From assembly GCA_000158655.1 (NCBI GenBank), contig EQ973338.1:352816-409208 (forward strand): DNA of 56,393 nucleotides, given 5' to 3'. Origin of the DNA: [Clostridium] methylpentosum DSM 5476. GTDB lineage: Bacteria > Bacillota > Clostridia > Oscillospirales > Ruminococcaceae. The stretch's first letter is position 1; each line of letters begins with the position of its first letter. Shown here piece after piece: positions 23,867 to 32,181 of the stretch. The notes beneath the pieces are model-generated. The model made no database searches, was not told where the DNA came from, and saw nothing but the letters and a program-made list of their open reading frames with translations. A program made the translations under genes and the position numbers.

Positions 23867-23909
23867 AGGAGTCAAACAGGAAATTTTGTTTTAGAAAGGA
23901 AACGATTGC

Positions 23910-24452
23910 ATGGAACTCAAACAAGCGATTGACCAACGACGCAGTGTCCGAAAATTTACCGACCAGCCTGTGGAAAAAGAATTGCTGCGCAGTGTGCTCG
24001 AACTCTCCCTTCAAGCGCCGTCCTGGAAAAACAGCCAGTGTTGGGAATTCATTGTGGTGGAGGACCCAGCTTGTAAAAAAATACTCGCTGAATCCATTCC
24101 CGAGACCAATCCAGCGTTTCAATGCCTTCACACCGCGCCGTATGTCGTGGTGGTAGTGGCGGACCCCGCCAAAGCAGAGGAAGTGCAGGGAAAACAGTAT
24201 TTTATGGGGGATGCGGGCATGGCGTTTTACGCATTTTGGCTCGCCTGTCACGATGCAGGACTCGCCACTGTCTGCGTCGGTGAAATCATTGACGAGACAC
24301 CGGTGAAACAGGTCCTGGGGATTCCCGACGGCAAACGGGTCTATTGTTTGGCACCGGTCGGATATCCGCTCTACCAGCCCAAACAGCGGCCGCGTGACGC
24401 CTTTGAACAAAAGGTGTTTTTTGGCAAGTATGGCCACGGATTTGACGCATAG
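23910..24452 (+). CDS. Nitroreductase-family FMN oxidoreductase
   Basis: This 180-aa flavoprotein shows RRSVRKFTDQPV near residues 10-21 (FMN phosphate site), APSWKNSQCWEF (about 36-47) and a C-terminal LAPVGYP segment. Family members reduce nitro compounds, quinones or flavins with NAD(P)H. The exact substrate cannot be told. AAAGGAAA precedes the ATG. It is monocistronic with its own promoter. Confidence 0.9.
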   Translation: MELKQAIDQRRSVRKFTDQPVEKELLRSVLELSLQAPSWKNSQCWEFIVVEDPACKKILAESIPETNPAFQCLHTAPYVVVVVADPAKAEEVQGKQYFMGDAGMAFYAFWLACHDAGLATVCVGEIIDETPVKQVLGIPDGKRVYCLAPVGYPLYQPKQRPRDAFEQKVFFGKYGHGFDA

Positions 24453-24961
24453 CGCAAAAGTTAGCTGTTGCAGGCGTGCACGCTTATTATCCGCACCTCC
24501 ACGCCGAAAAATGAGGGCAGGCACTTTTTTTCGAATTGCTCGCAATCGAACCGCGGGATAAACGTATTTAGGAAAATAGGGATTTGTTGCAACCAGAAAC
24601 CCAGAGGATTGGCCGAAATAGAGTGGTTTAGCGCTGTAAGCTGTTCGGAACGTGTCCGCACATCCAGCGTGGAGAGAGCGACAAGAGGGAAGGATTATCT
24701 GAATTTTTAGATCATACAGCGTCCGTCCATCTTCTACTCTGTAAAAAGGCGATTCACTGTGGTGTCAACTGTGCGACTCGGAAGATATGGCGCCGTGGCC
24801 CTACCGTGGACCGTACCGCTGTATAAATTGCGCTCACCTATTGCTATGCAATCTCATACGGGTTGGCTGCTTTGTTCGCAATTGCGTTGTGCCTTGATTG
24901 AGTCTGTCCGCGAGGAGTGAGACAGGTATCTTTTTCGATTTGTAATTACCATAGCTCAGAG
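24453..24961. other. About 500-base spacer with no supported gene
   Basis: Both strands contain only short frames without ribosome binding sites. No similarity to the dispersed repeat or the cassette modules was noticed. It may be decayed coding DNA. Confidence 0.45.
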
Positions 24962-25001
24962 AGAAGGGCCCTGGCAGACGGTCATCTGCCAGGGCCCTTC
25001 T
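24962..25001 (-). terminator. Strong terminator behind the DUF4179 gene
   Basis: A 17-bp perfect stem (AGAAGGGCCCTGGCAGA with its complement) has a 6-base loop, directly downstream of the stop codon at 25019. Confidence 0.85.
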
Positions 25002-25018
25002 GTATATTGTTCATGAGG

Positions 25019-26218
25019 TTAACCACTCTGTTCGCTTTCAACAGGCTGCTGTGTCAGGGGAATTGCCCTAAACCCGCCAATGTTGTTTCTATTGGAGTCT
25101 AGGAAATTCACCATGATTTCCTTACTGTCGTATTCCTGTGGAATCCGTTGATATTCGATCATGATATAATTCTTACCTTGATACTCATACTGGTAAACGA
25201 TGTCTTTCTCATACAGAGGGATTTGTTGGCCGTCTATCGAGGTAAATACCACTTCAACCTCAGGGTAGTCCACTGGAATGTGATACCCCAGCCAGGTCCC
25301 GTCAGGGGTGGTAATCAGCCTTGTATCGTCAAAGTCATGACTGTCGATATAATATCCTTCCGCATCGCCGTAGGCATAGGTAATCGTCTTTTCCTGCAGG
25401 TTGATCAGCTCTGCCTGGAAGACGCAGTTGGTAACGAAGGTATCGGATTGCCCATTCATATTTTTGGCCGAATTGACCGGAGTGAAGCCCGGATAGCAGA
25501 TCGAAATCTCGAGTTTTTCCGGCATCGGCTTGTTGTCGGGTATGAGCACAATTTGTTCACTTTCCTGCTGTTCTGAAGTGAACCGGTAGCGTGCAAGGCT
25601 GTATTCTGCCGTGCAGGTATAGGTGTTTTCTCCTGACAAGGTATACACCGAGTTGGAGTGTGCACCAATCTTGGTGCCGTTGATCTTCACATATTCGCTT
25701 AGAATGGTAACTGGCCCATTTGGTGTGGTAGTTCTAGTGAAAGATTCGTATCCGTCCTCTTTTTTCGCCTGATTTTTGACCCGCAGGGTGGTGGTGATTA
25801 AAAGCTTCATTCCATCCGAGGAAATGTCCTCAACCGTCACTTCGACATTGTCGTCGGTGTAGGTTTGGCCAAAGCTGATTTGATCGGGCGGTGTATTGTT
25901 GATGTCATAGTTATTCGGGTCTTTACTGTTGGCGGATACCCGTACCTGGTTGCGGAACAGCGTGGTGAAATCGTTCAGCAGATCGCTGTTCTGGCTCAGG
26001 GCGGTGCCTGCCCACAAACCGGTGACGAGCAACAGGCAGGCTGCCGAGGCAAGCGCACAAACAGTTTTCCATTTTATCTGGTGTTTTTTTCTCTGCCGCT
26101 TCATTTTGCATTTGCCTGCGCGGATCATCGCGTAGGCCTGCTGGGTCTTTTGTTCGACTTCCCATGGAATGGGGGTGTCCTGGCACAGGAGTTCTTCAAA
26201 ATCTCTATCGTCAACCAT
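25019..26218 (-). CDS. DUF4179-type membrane protein, probable anti-sigma factor
   Basis: This 399-aa protein has a ~45-residue cytoplasmic N-terminus (MVDDRDFEELLCQD, PIPWEVEQKTQQAYAMIRAG), a basic stop-transfer stretch, one membrane helix (about 52-72) and a ~320-residue extracytoplasmic domain of DUF4179 type (FGQTYTDDNVEVTVEDISSDG). This architecture and its position after an ECF sigma gene are those of anti-sigma factors that hold the sigma at the membrane. The ATG at 26218 overlaps the end of the sigma gene by 8 bases and uses GAGGAGGG inside it, so the two are translationally coupled. The signal sensed is unknown. Confidence 0.85.
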   Translation of the reverse strand: MVDDRDFEELLCQDTPIPWEVEQKTQQAYAMIRAGKCKMKRQRKKHQIKWKTVCALASAACLLLVTGLWAGTALSQNSDLLNDFTTLFRNQVRVSANSKDPNNYDINNTPPDQISFGQTYTDDNVEVTVEDISSDGMKLLITTTLRVKNQAKKEDGYESFTRTTTPNGPVTILSEYVKINGTKIGAHSNSVYTLSGENTYTCTAEYSLARYRFTSEQQESEQIVLIPDNKPMPEKLEISICYPGFTPVNSAKNMNGQSDTFVTNCVFQAELINLQEKTITYAYGDAEGYYIDSHDFDDTRLITTPDGTWLGYHIPVDYPEVEVVFTSIDGQQIPLYEKDIVYQYEYQGKNYIMIEYQRIPQEYDSKEIMVNFLDSNRNNIGGFRAIPLTQQPVESEQSG

Positions 26219-26732
26219 AGATAAATCCCTCCTCATTTCCCGCAAGATAGGCGGTTTTAAATCGTTCCCGCCCGCGTGACAGCCTTGTTTTCACCGTGTT
26301 TTGATTCAGGTTTAAAATCTGGCTGATTTCCCGGATATTAAACCCGTGCACATAGTAGAGGACAAGGATGATGCGGTAATCGTCTTCGAGACTGCGGAAG
26401 TTTTCTTTGAGTGAGATCTTGACATCTGAGTTCTCGGAATACCCCTCTTCCCGGATTTCCTCAACGAGCACCATGTTTTTATTTTTTCGAATGATGTCGT
26501 TGCATTTGTTGATGAGTATTTTTGTCAGCCAGGTTTTAAAGTAGCGCGGTTGTTTCAGGTTTTTGATGTTTTGAAAGCAGGAAAGTATGGTTTCCTGCAT
26601 GGCGTCCGCGACATCCTCGGTGTTGCGCAGAATGGCCCGAGCTGCCTTGTACATCGATTGTTTGTTGAGTTCTATAAGCTCGATAAACGCTTCGGGATCA
26701 CCCTGCTGGGCTTGTTTGATCAGTTGTTCCAC
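26211..26732 (-). CDS. ECF-type RNA polymerase sigma factor
   Basis: This 173-aa protein has sigma region 2 (ILRNTEDVADAMQETILSC and FKTWLTKILINKC, residues about 37-85) and region 4 with a helix-turn-helix (GFNIREISQILNLNQNTVKTRLSRGRERFK, about 130-159). No region 3 is present, as in ECF/SigW-type factors. The start is GTG at 26732 with GGGGGGGAG upstream. It is the first gene of a two-gene operon with the DUF4179 partner. Members with such partners often autoregulate; a matching promoter motif was not identified. Confidence 0.93.
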   Translation of the reverse strand: MEQLIKQAQQGDPEAFIELIELNKQSMYKAARAILRNTEDVADAMQETILSCFQNIKNLKQPRYFKTWLTKILINKCNDIIRKNKNMVLVEEIREEGYSENSDVKISLKENFRSLEDDYRIILVLYYVHGFNIREISQILNLNQNTVKTRLSRGRERFKTAYLAGNEEGFIYG

Positions 26733-26840
26733 CTTTGGACATCTCCCCCCCGTTTTTCCTGACGTTATCTATTAGACAAGGCAAAAACTAGAATAGTTTC
26801 AGATAGTTCGGCTTTTTTCGACTGTTTTCCCCATAGCTTT

Positions 26841-27995
26841 TCAGGGAAGGATGATAGGGCGCTCCAAAAAATCGCGGCCACAGCGTTCTACTTGAGGAAG
26901 GGCAAGGCTGAACAGATCGGTTGCACGCACCTCTAGGGCGGTCTGACGGGGAAACTGTCTGGAAAGGGAAGAAAAGTCAGGTGAAACCACAATGTTGGAC
27001 GACTTGCGTGCGCGGGCGAGCAGTTTCTTTCCCTTTGTAGTACAGCCGAGAACACGTGCGTAGGGAGGAAGCTCCTCCTGATCCCGTTTGGTGAGGCCGA
27101 GCAGCGCGGCGCAGAGGATGCGCCGCAGGCGGGAGTGGGTGTAACGTTTGGTTTTGACTTCATGGAGAAAATCCTCGACTGAAACTGCCTGGCGGGCAGC
27201 TGCGTAAAGCCGGTTTTCTAGCCCTTCGGTCACATCGGGCAGGATGGCGAACTCCTCCTTCCCCATGGTGCGCAGGCGGTAGAGCAAGACAGTTTCAAGT
27301 CGGGAAAAATCTGCCACAGGTTCACCCTGGAAGCAGGTGAGCGCCTGCGGAGGAAGGAATTCATCCAGCTCCAGCTCTTGTTTGAGCTGGCCGCGCAAGT
27401 AGGAGGCACTTGCAAAGCAGTTGTCCGGTCGTGGGCTGTCGTGATGTGCCCCCGTTCGCTTCACTGTCAGGAAGGAGAGCGGGACACCCAGCCTTTTTGC
27501 GGCTTTGATGTATTCGATGCCCAGCGTGTTGTTTGGCTGGGAGAGGAGCTCGCCCGTCTTACCCAACGCCTGCTGACGCGCCCTGGGGTAGGAGAGACCT
27601 TTGCGCAGCGCAATCTGCATTTCGGGCGATCCATCTACCTCGAGGCAGGCCTGCGCGCAGGCCTCGAGCGCGGTAAGATCCCCCGATTCACTGCCAAAGC
27701 TCACCAGATCCACACAGCCGAGCCCTGCGAGGATGCCGATGCTGCCCAGCGCGAACCGCTCAGCTGAGGCGCAGGCGTATGAGACGGGAAGTTCCACGAC
27801 AAGGTCTGCGCCGCACAGCAGGGCAGCCTTTGCCCTCGCCCATTTGGAGAAACAGGCTAGGTCGCCCCGTTGAGTGAAGTGTCCGCTCATCACCACGGCT
27901 ATGCAGTCCGCCTTTTCCCGCGTTTGCTCAATTTGATAGAAGTGCCCGTTGTGAAATGGGTTGTATTCTGCAATGATTCCGCAAACAGTTTCCAT
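26841..27995 (-). CDS. tmcAL: tRNA(Met) cytidine acetate ligase
   Basis: This 384-aa enzyme (YlbM family) activates acetate with ATP and makes N4-acetylcytidine at position 34 of elongator tRNA-Met. The nucleotidyltransferase motif GIIAEYNPFHNGH is at residues 5-17, followed by VVMSGHFTQRGDLACF and SFGSESGDL, then SLGIEYIKA-like (NTLGIEYIKAAKRL). The open frame extends to 28184 but the ATG at 27995, after GGGAGAGCG, matches the family start. It is divergent from ackA, the acetate-metabolism gene that is its usual neighbour in Firmicutes. Confidence 0.93.
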   Translation of the reverse strand: METVCGIIAEYNPFHNGHFYQIEQTREKADCIAVVMSGHFTQRGDLACFSKWARAKAALLCGADLVVELPVSYACASAERFALGSIGILAGLGCVDLVSFGSESGDLTALEACAQACLEVDGSPEMQIALRKGLSYPRARQQALGKTGELLSQPNNTLGIEYIKAAKRLGVPLSFLTVKRTGAHHDSPRPDNCFASASYLRGQLKQELELDEFLPPQALTCFQGEPVADFSRLETVLLYRLRTMGKEEFAILPDVTEGLENRLYAAARQAVSVEDFLHEVKTKRYTHSRLRRILCAALLGLTKRDQEELPPYARVLGCTTKGKKLLARARKSSNIVVSPDFSSLSRQFPRQTALEVRATDLFSLALPQVERCGRDFLERPIILP

Positions 27996-28010
27996 AAAAC
28001 GCTCTCCCAC

Positions 28011-28039
28011 TTGAATTTTTCTGTCGAATCGGGTAGTAT
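28011..28039 (+). promoter_or_regulatory. ackA promoter
   Basis: TTGAAT and TAGTAT are 17 bases apart, about 40 bases before the ackA ATG and close to the divergent tmcAL start. Confidence 0.6.
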
Positions 28040-28077
28040 TAATAAGTATAGCATAAATGACTACAGGAGGAAACAAA

Positions 28078-29277
28078 ATGAAGATATTGGTATCAAACGC
28101 TGGGAGCTCTTCACTGAAATACCAGCTCATTGACATGGCGGATGAACAGGTGCTGGCCAAGGGGGTCTGCGGCCGCATTGGCATCGGCGGGGAAATTCAG
28201 CACAAGACGGCGGATGGCCGAACGTTTTCTGCTGCCTGTGACTTTCCCACCCACACCGAAGCCTTTCAAAAGGTCGTCGAGCTGCTCGTGAGCAGGGAGT
28301 ATGGCGTAATTTCAAATATGGACGAGATCTCTGCGGTGGGTCACCGCGTCGTCCAGGGCGCAGAGTATTTTGCTGAGTCGGTTGTCATCACCGACGAGGT
28401 GATCGGCATCATTGAAAAAGTTTCTGATCTTGCCCCGCTGCACAACCCCGCCCACATTCTCGCCATCAACGCCTGCAAAAGCGTCCTTTCCCCGGGAACC
28501 CCACAGGTGGCGGTGTTTGACACGGCATTTCACCAGACTATGCCCAAAAAGGCGTACCTGTACGGTCTCCCCTATGAGTATTATGAGAACTACAACATCC
28601 GAAAATACGGATTTCACGGCACCTCTCACCGGTTTGTCAGCGCCCGCCTGGCAAACTTGATGGACAAGCCAATTGAAGAACTCAAGATCATCACCTGTCA
28701 CATGGGGAACGGCTCGTCGATCACTGCGATCAACGGAGGAAAGTCGGTTGACACCACCATGGGCTTTACCCCCCTCGACGGCTTACTCATGGGAACCCGG
28801 TCAGGCAGTCTCGATCCCTCGGTCGTCACTTATATCATGGAGAAGGAAGGTCTTACCCCTGCTCAGATGAACGACCTGCTCAACAAAAAATCCGGCTATC
28901 TCGGGCTGTCGGGGGTATCGAGCGACGACCGCGACCTCCGCGCTGCGGCAAACGAGGGCAACGAACGCGCTCAGATCACCGTTGAGATGCAGTCCTACCA
29001 GGTGAAAAAATACATCGGCGCCTACGCTGCCGCGATGGGCGGTGTGGACGCGGTGGTATTCACCGGGGGAATTGGGGAGCACTCCAAACTGCTGCGCCAA
29101 AGCGTCTGCGCGGACATGGAGTTCCTCGGCATCCGTCTCGACGAAGAAAAAAACATTTCCTGCAACGGAAGCGAGGCAGAAATCTCCACGCCGGATTCCA
29201 AAGTCGGTGTCTGGATCATCCCGACCAACGAAGAGTTCCTCATCGCTCAGGATACCATGCGGCTTATTTCGCGCTAA
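28078..29277 (+). CDS. ackA: Acetate kinase
   Basis: This 399-aa enzyme makes ATP and acetate from acetyl phosphate, the last step of acetate fermentation. ASKHA-fold motifs are visible: VSNAGSSSLKYQL (residues 4-16), HNPAH (near 121), FDTAFHQTMP (near 148), YGFHGTSH (near 178), HMGNGSS (near 209) and TGGIGEH (near 330). AGGAGGAAAC precedes the ATG at 28078; an upstream ATG at 28057 lies before that site and is rejected. No phosphotransacetylase gene is adjacent. It ends at a strong terminator. Confidence 0.96.
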   Translation: MKILVSNAGSSSLKYQLIDMADEQVLAKGVCGRIGIGGEIQHKTADGRTFSAACDFPTHTEAFQKVVELLVSREYGVISNMDEISAVGHRVVQGAEYFAESVVITDEVIGIIEKVSDLAPLHNPAHILAINACKSVLSPGTPQVAVFDTAFHQTMPKKAYLYGLPYEYYENYNIRKYGFHGTSHRFVSARLANLMDKPIEELKIITCHMGNGSSITAINGGKSVDTTMGFTPLDGLLMGTRSGSLDPSVVTYIMEKEGLTPAQMNDLLNKKSGYLGLSGVSSDDRDLRAAANEGNERAQITVEMQSYQVKKYIGAYAAAMGGVDAVVFTGGIGEHSKLLRQSVCADMEFLGIRLDEEKNISCNGSEAEISTPDSKVGVWIIPTNEEFLIAQDTMRLISR

Positions 29278-29312
29278 AGCACCGGCTCGTTTTGGGTGCG
29301 TTACATTCAGGC

Positions 29313-29355
29313 AAACAACCTCCCTATGCAGATTTTTCTGCGGGGGAGGTTGTTT
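29313..29355 (+). terminator. ackA terminator
   Basis: The outer 12-bp stem AAACAACCTCCC with its complement encloses a second small stem (GCAGA/TCTGC). A TTTT run follows. Confidence 0.75.
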
Positions 29356-30224
29356 TACGTCTGCTGTGACCAAACTGCCTGGTTCCTGTCTTAGGGGCAG
29401 GGTGAACCTTTCACTGGCAGCAGTGGGTGTCGGCGGTAAAAAGATCTTTTGCATTGCGCGAGGCCGTGTTACTCTCAGAGGATCCTCCTAAGCGGTTTAA
29501 AAATAGTGGACATATCCTCCAGAGGGAATTTCACTTTCCAAGCCGATCATCCTCGGCCAAAGCCCGGTTTCCAAAATGATAAATCGCATGATCATGCCCA
29601 TATGGGTGTGCAGGTATCTGTACTGCGTCACAATTAAGAACCCTGTGCCGTTCCAGCTGTGTAGCATGTGCAGAGTATCGGTGAGTTTTGACAAAGAAAA
29701 CGGTTGATTTCGTACTGTCCTAGCCATTTGCAGCTGGCGGTATCGGGGTCGTTGAGGCCTTTTATGAAAGGACGGTTCCGGGAATTGACTGTCCCTCGGA
29801 ATTGATCGGCCACAAATCCAACGAGTGCAGCATGCAATAGATGTGTTTCCAGAGCGACGCCTTGCAAATACTTTTTGACCAGATTACATCAGCACGCGCT
29901 CGGTTTGATCGGCAAGGATGTTGAAGGACTGTCTCGCTGTCTATTCGGATCGATCGGAGCCTACAGTTCGCCCTATTTATCGCCATTGTAGGTAAACGCT
30001 CGCTGACTGGAACGGACTGAAATTTTTAGCAGAGCTGGGATTGTAAAATAACGAGAACGCGCTTTGTTTTGATATCCCAGATATGCGGGCGGATTGTTTA
30101 CCAGACCAGCTTTTGAGTTGATGGAGTACCCTGTTGGTCGCTACAGGATGTCCTCCCGGATGGGGCACAGTTGTGATGATCTTGGTATCATTTAGAGCGA
30201 TGTAGCGTTTGGAGAGCGGAGAGG
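29356..30224. other. About 870-base gene-free spacer
   Basis: Only short frames on both strands without ribosome binding sites (for example 29634-29867 and 29762-29986, minus). None looks like a known protein, and no RNA motif is recognised. It may be eroded coding sequence. Confidence 0.45.
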
Positions 30225-30428
30225 ATGGTACAAATGAAATCGAACGGTAAAGGCGGATCCAAAAAAGAGGATGGAACGGGTGGCATTTGCGCCGCCCCGG
30301 CCGGAAAGAAGTTGTTGGATCAGAAAAAATTCATTCGGTGCGGAGAAGGGGCCGGCCTGTGTTTAGAAATATTCGGCATTGCAGGCGCGCTCAAAAAAAG
30401 AGGAGAGCGATTCGCGGACGCCAGATAA
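30225..30428 (+). CDS. Possible small basic protein (67 aa)
   Basis: The frame begins MVQMKSNGKGGSKKEDG and ends KKRGERFADAR. It is lysine/glycine-rich with a short hydrophobic patch (GAGLCLEIFGIAGALKK). GGAGAGCGGAGAGG lies upstream of two candidate ATGs (30225 and 30234), and a terminator hairpin starts 20 bases after the stop. These signals are the only support. No homologue is known to me. Confidence 0.35.
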   Translation: MVQMKSNGKGGSKKEDGTGGICAAPAGKKLLDQKKFIRCGEGAGLCLEIFGIAGALKKRGERFADAR

Positions 30429-30842
30429 GGAAGTTTTTATGTAAGGTACGGAGTAACTCAGTAAAATGGGTTACTCTGTTTTTACTGGAAACTGTAAATA
30501 CAGTTTCCCTGCTTGTTACGGTATGTGATATCCCCCGCTTCCTTTTCTGTAAATTTTTACTGTTTTTATTCGCTGTTCGGCACTTTGAGAAGCGGGTCTC
30601 TGTGATTTGCTTTTGTAATTTCATAAAAAAATCCCCCCGTTTCGGTACATTGTACCAAATCGAAGAGATAATGGTGATTGTGTGAGGGAATGCGGTAAAT
30701 TCCGATTTGTTATTAAATATTATCTTTCCATACCGGTATGGATTTAGCCCTTTGTTTTTCGTTTCAAATACCCGATATGTATGATGAACCATAACTGATA
30801 ACACTTCATTTCATCGTTTTTTCAAACCAGAAGTTACTTTAG
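30429..30842. other. Spacer, increasingly AT-rich
   Basis: It contains the terminator at 30449-30482 and no supported gene. From about 30700 the composition becomes AT-rich and remains so to about 31750. Confidence 0.4.
30449..30482 (+). terminator. Terminator downstream of the small 30225 frame
   Basis: A 9-bp stem CGGAGTAAC/GTTACTCTG (one G-T pair) is followed by TTTTT on the plus strand. Confidence 0.6.
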
Positions 30843-31153
30843 TCAAAAATTGTAATATGGCAACCAAACATATTCTTTTGGCAGATTTTTTTCGTCATAC
30901 ACATGAGCGAGCGTTTCAATCAATAAAGATTGTTTATCACAAATGTATTGATTGAGATAATCTATAAATCTCTTTCGTTATAGCATACGCCGGTTGTCCC
31001 ATCCATTTTAACACGATACTTCGCTGCATCAGGGCATTCATACAACCAATGACAAGAAAACTCTAAGCAATATTTCTCAAGGTTATCAGCCACCTTATCT
31101 GGAACAGCAAACACACTTATTTCATTATCTGCACTTAACAACACTTTCTTCAT
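30843..31153 (-). pseudogene. Hypothetical protein gene with one frameshift
   Basis: From the ATG at 31153 the frame reads MKKVLLSADNEISVFAV ... KYCLEFSCHWLYECP ... GVCYNERDL and stops. One base is missing near 30962; in the next frame it continues sensibly as IDYLNQYICDKQSLLIETL ... PKEYVWLPYYNF and a stop at 30843. The repaired product of about 103 aa resembles small clostridial proteins of unknown function, often in accessory regions. GGAAAG lies just upstream of the ATG. A sequencing error is possible, so the break should be treated with care. Confidence 0.6.
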
Positions 31154-31201
31154 AAAACTTTCCATAAATTGTGAGTTTTTGCTAAGAAGTATTATTTTTG
31201 A

Positions 31202-31552
31202 TTAAAAATATTTTTTTGAAAAATATATAGCAAATAACAGAATTAGCAACATTACTGCTGCTACTATTAAGAGTGAATAGGCTTTCGTTGTTATAGAATA
31301 ATAAATCACATACGATAAAAAGCCAAAAATATAAACAAAAAAACTGTTACGAAATACAAGTTTAAAAAAATTCGATATTTTTATTTTGTTTAATATAAAA
31401 AATAGGTTTTCCATCAGTATTGCAAACGCACATATTAAGAATGGAATAATTATTATTTTTGCCCAACGATCATTTTTGAAAAAAGCCCAAGTAAGAAATA
31501 CAAGTGCCACAAGAGATACAATCATTTGCCTTATTGCATATATTTTTTTCAT
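31202..31552 (-). CDS. Small membrane protein (116 aa), unknown
   Basis: The product has four hydrophobic helices (about 7-24, 30-52, 66-84 and 90-110) and lysine-rich ends (KKIYAIR, SKKYF). I do not recognise it. It is very AT-rich and sits beside the frameshifted gene at 30843-31153, so it looks like recently acquired DNA. Confidence 0.6.
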   Translation of the reverse strand: MKKIYAIRQMIVSLVALVFLTWAFFKNDRWAKIIIIPFLICAFAILMENLFFILNKIKISNFFKLVFRNSFFVYIFGFLSYVIYYSITTKAYSLLIVAAVMLLILLFAIYFSKKYF

Positions 31553-31936
31553 TACTATTCCTTTATTTCAACAAATTAGGATTTAACGTTTTGCTTTCAG
31601 TTTGCATTATTAAGGGCATTGTATTTATAAAGTATGACAAAATCAAGAAATAGCTTAAAAAGTGCACTGTAAGTTCAAACTCTTTCAACGATACATTCTG
31701 ACTTTTACACTGTCTTTAATTGCCTTTGCAACGTCCATAAGTTTATATTTCAATAATGGTTTCAAATTATTTCCCTATGTGACGTTAGCGTTCGCTCTCC
31801 CCTTTTTTTGAGTTGTCAGCAAAACAAACCATGGATCAGACAAGGCAATATCGGATGCCGTTGTTACAACCAAAAATCTATCTGCATCCTGTTTCAATGC
31901 TCCCAAAAGACAGAGCCTGCGGAGCCGGTCATGTTT
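31553..31936. other. Spacer without a recognisable gene
   Basis: AT-rich at the left end; no frame with a ribosome binding site and no clear structure beyond short T-runs. Confidence 0.4.
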
Positions 31937-32056
31937 TTAGAACGCCATCATGCGCCAGATCAGAATCAGCGCAGGGATCATAAAGAAGAGAATCAGGATC
32001 ATGCTGATCTTAATTGCAGTTTTTACATTCCCGTTGGCACGCAGTCGTTCACGCAT
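31937..32056 (-). CDS. Very small single-helix membrane protein (39-41 aa)
   Basis: The frame begins MRERLRANGNVKTAIKIS and continues as one hydrophobic helix (MILILFFMIPALILIW) ending RMMAF. GAGGG lies six bases before the ATG at 32056 (an earlier ATG at 32062 is possible). A near-perfect promoter (32105-32133) stands upstream. The positive-inside N-terminus predicts a cytoplasmic head and a membrane tail. It may be a regulatory small membrane protein or a small hydrophobic toxin; nothing visible decides. Confidence 0.55.
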   Translation of the reverse strand: MRERLRANGNVKTAIKISMILILFFMIPALILIWRMMAF

Positions 32057-32104
32057 AGCCATCCCTCATTCACTGTGAATTTACTTTATTTGGTTTCTAA
32101 AAAC

Positions 32105-32133
32105 ATTATAGCACATTGTTTACAATTTTGCAA
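32105..32133 (-). promoter_or_regulatory. Promoter of the small membrane protein gene
   Basis: On the minus strand TTGCAA and TATAAT are 17 bases apart, about 50 bases before the ATG. Confidence 0.7.
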
Positions 32134-32181
32134 TTATTTTTATCAGATAAATTCACAGTTTATTTTTATTTTATCGACATT

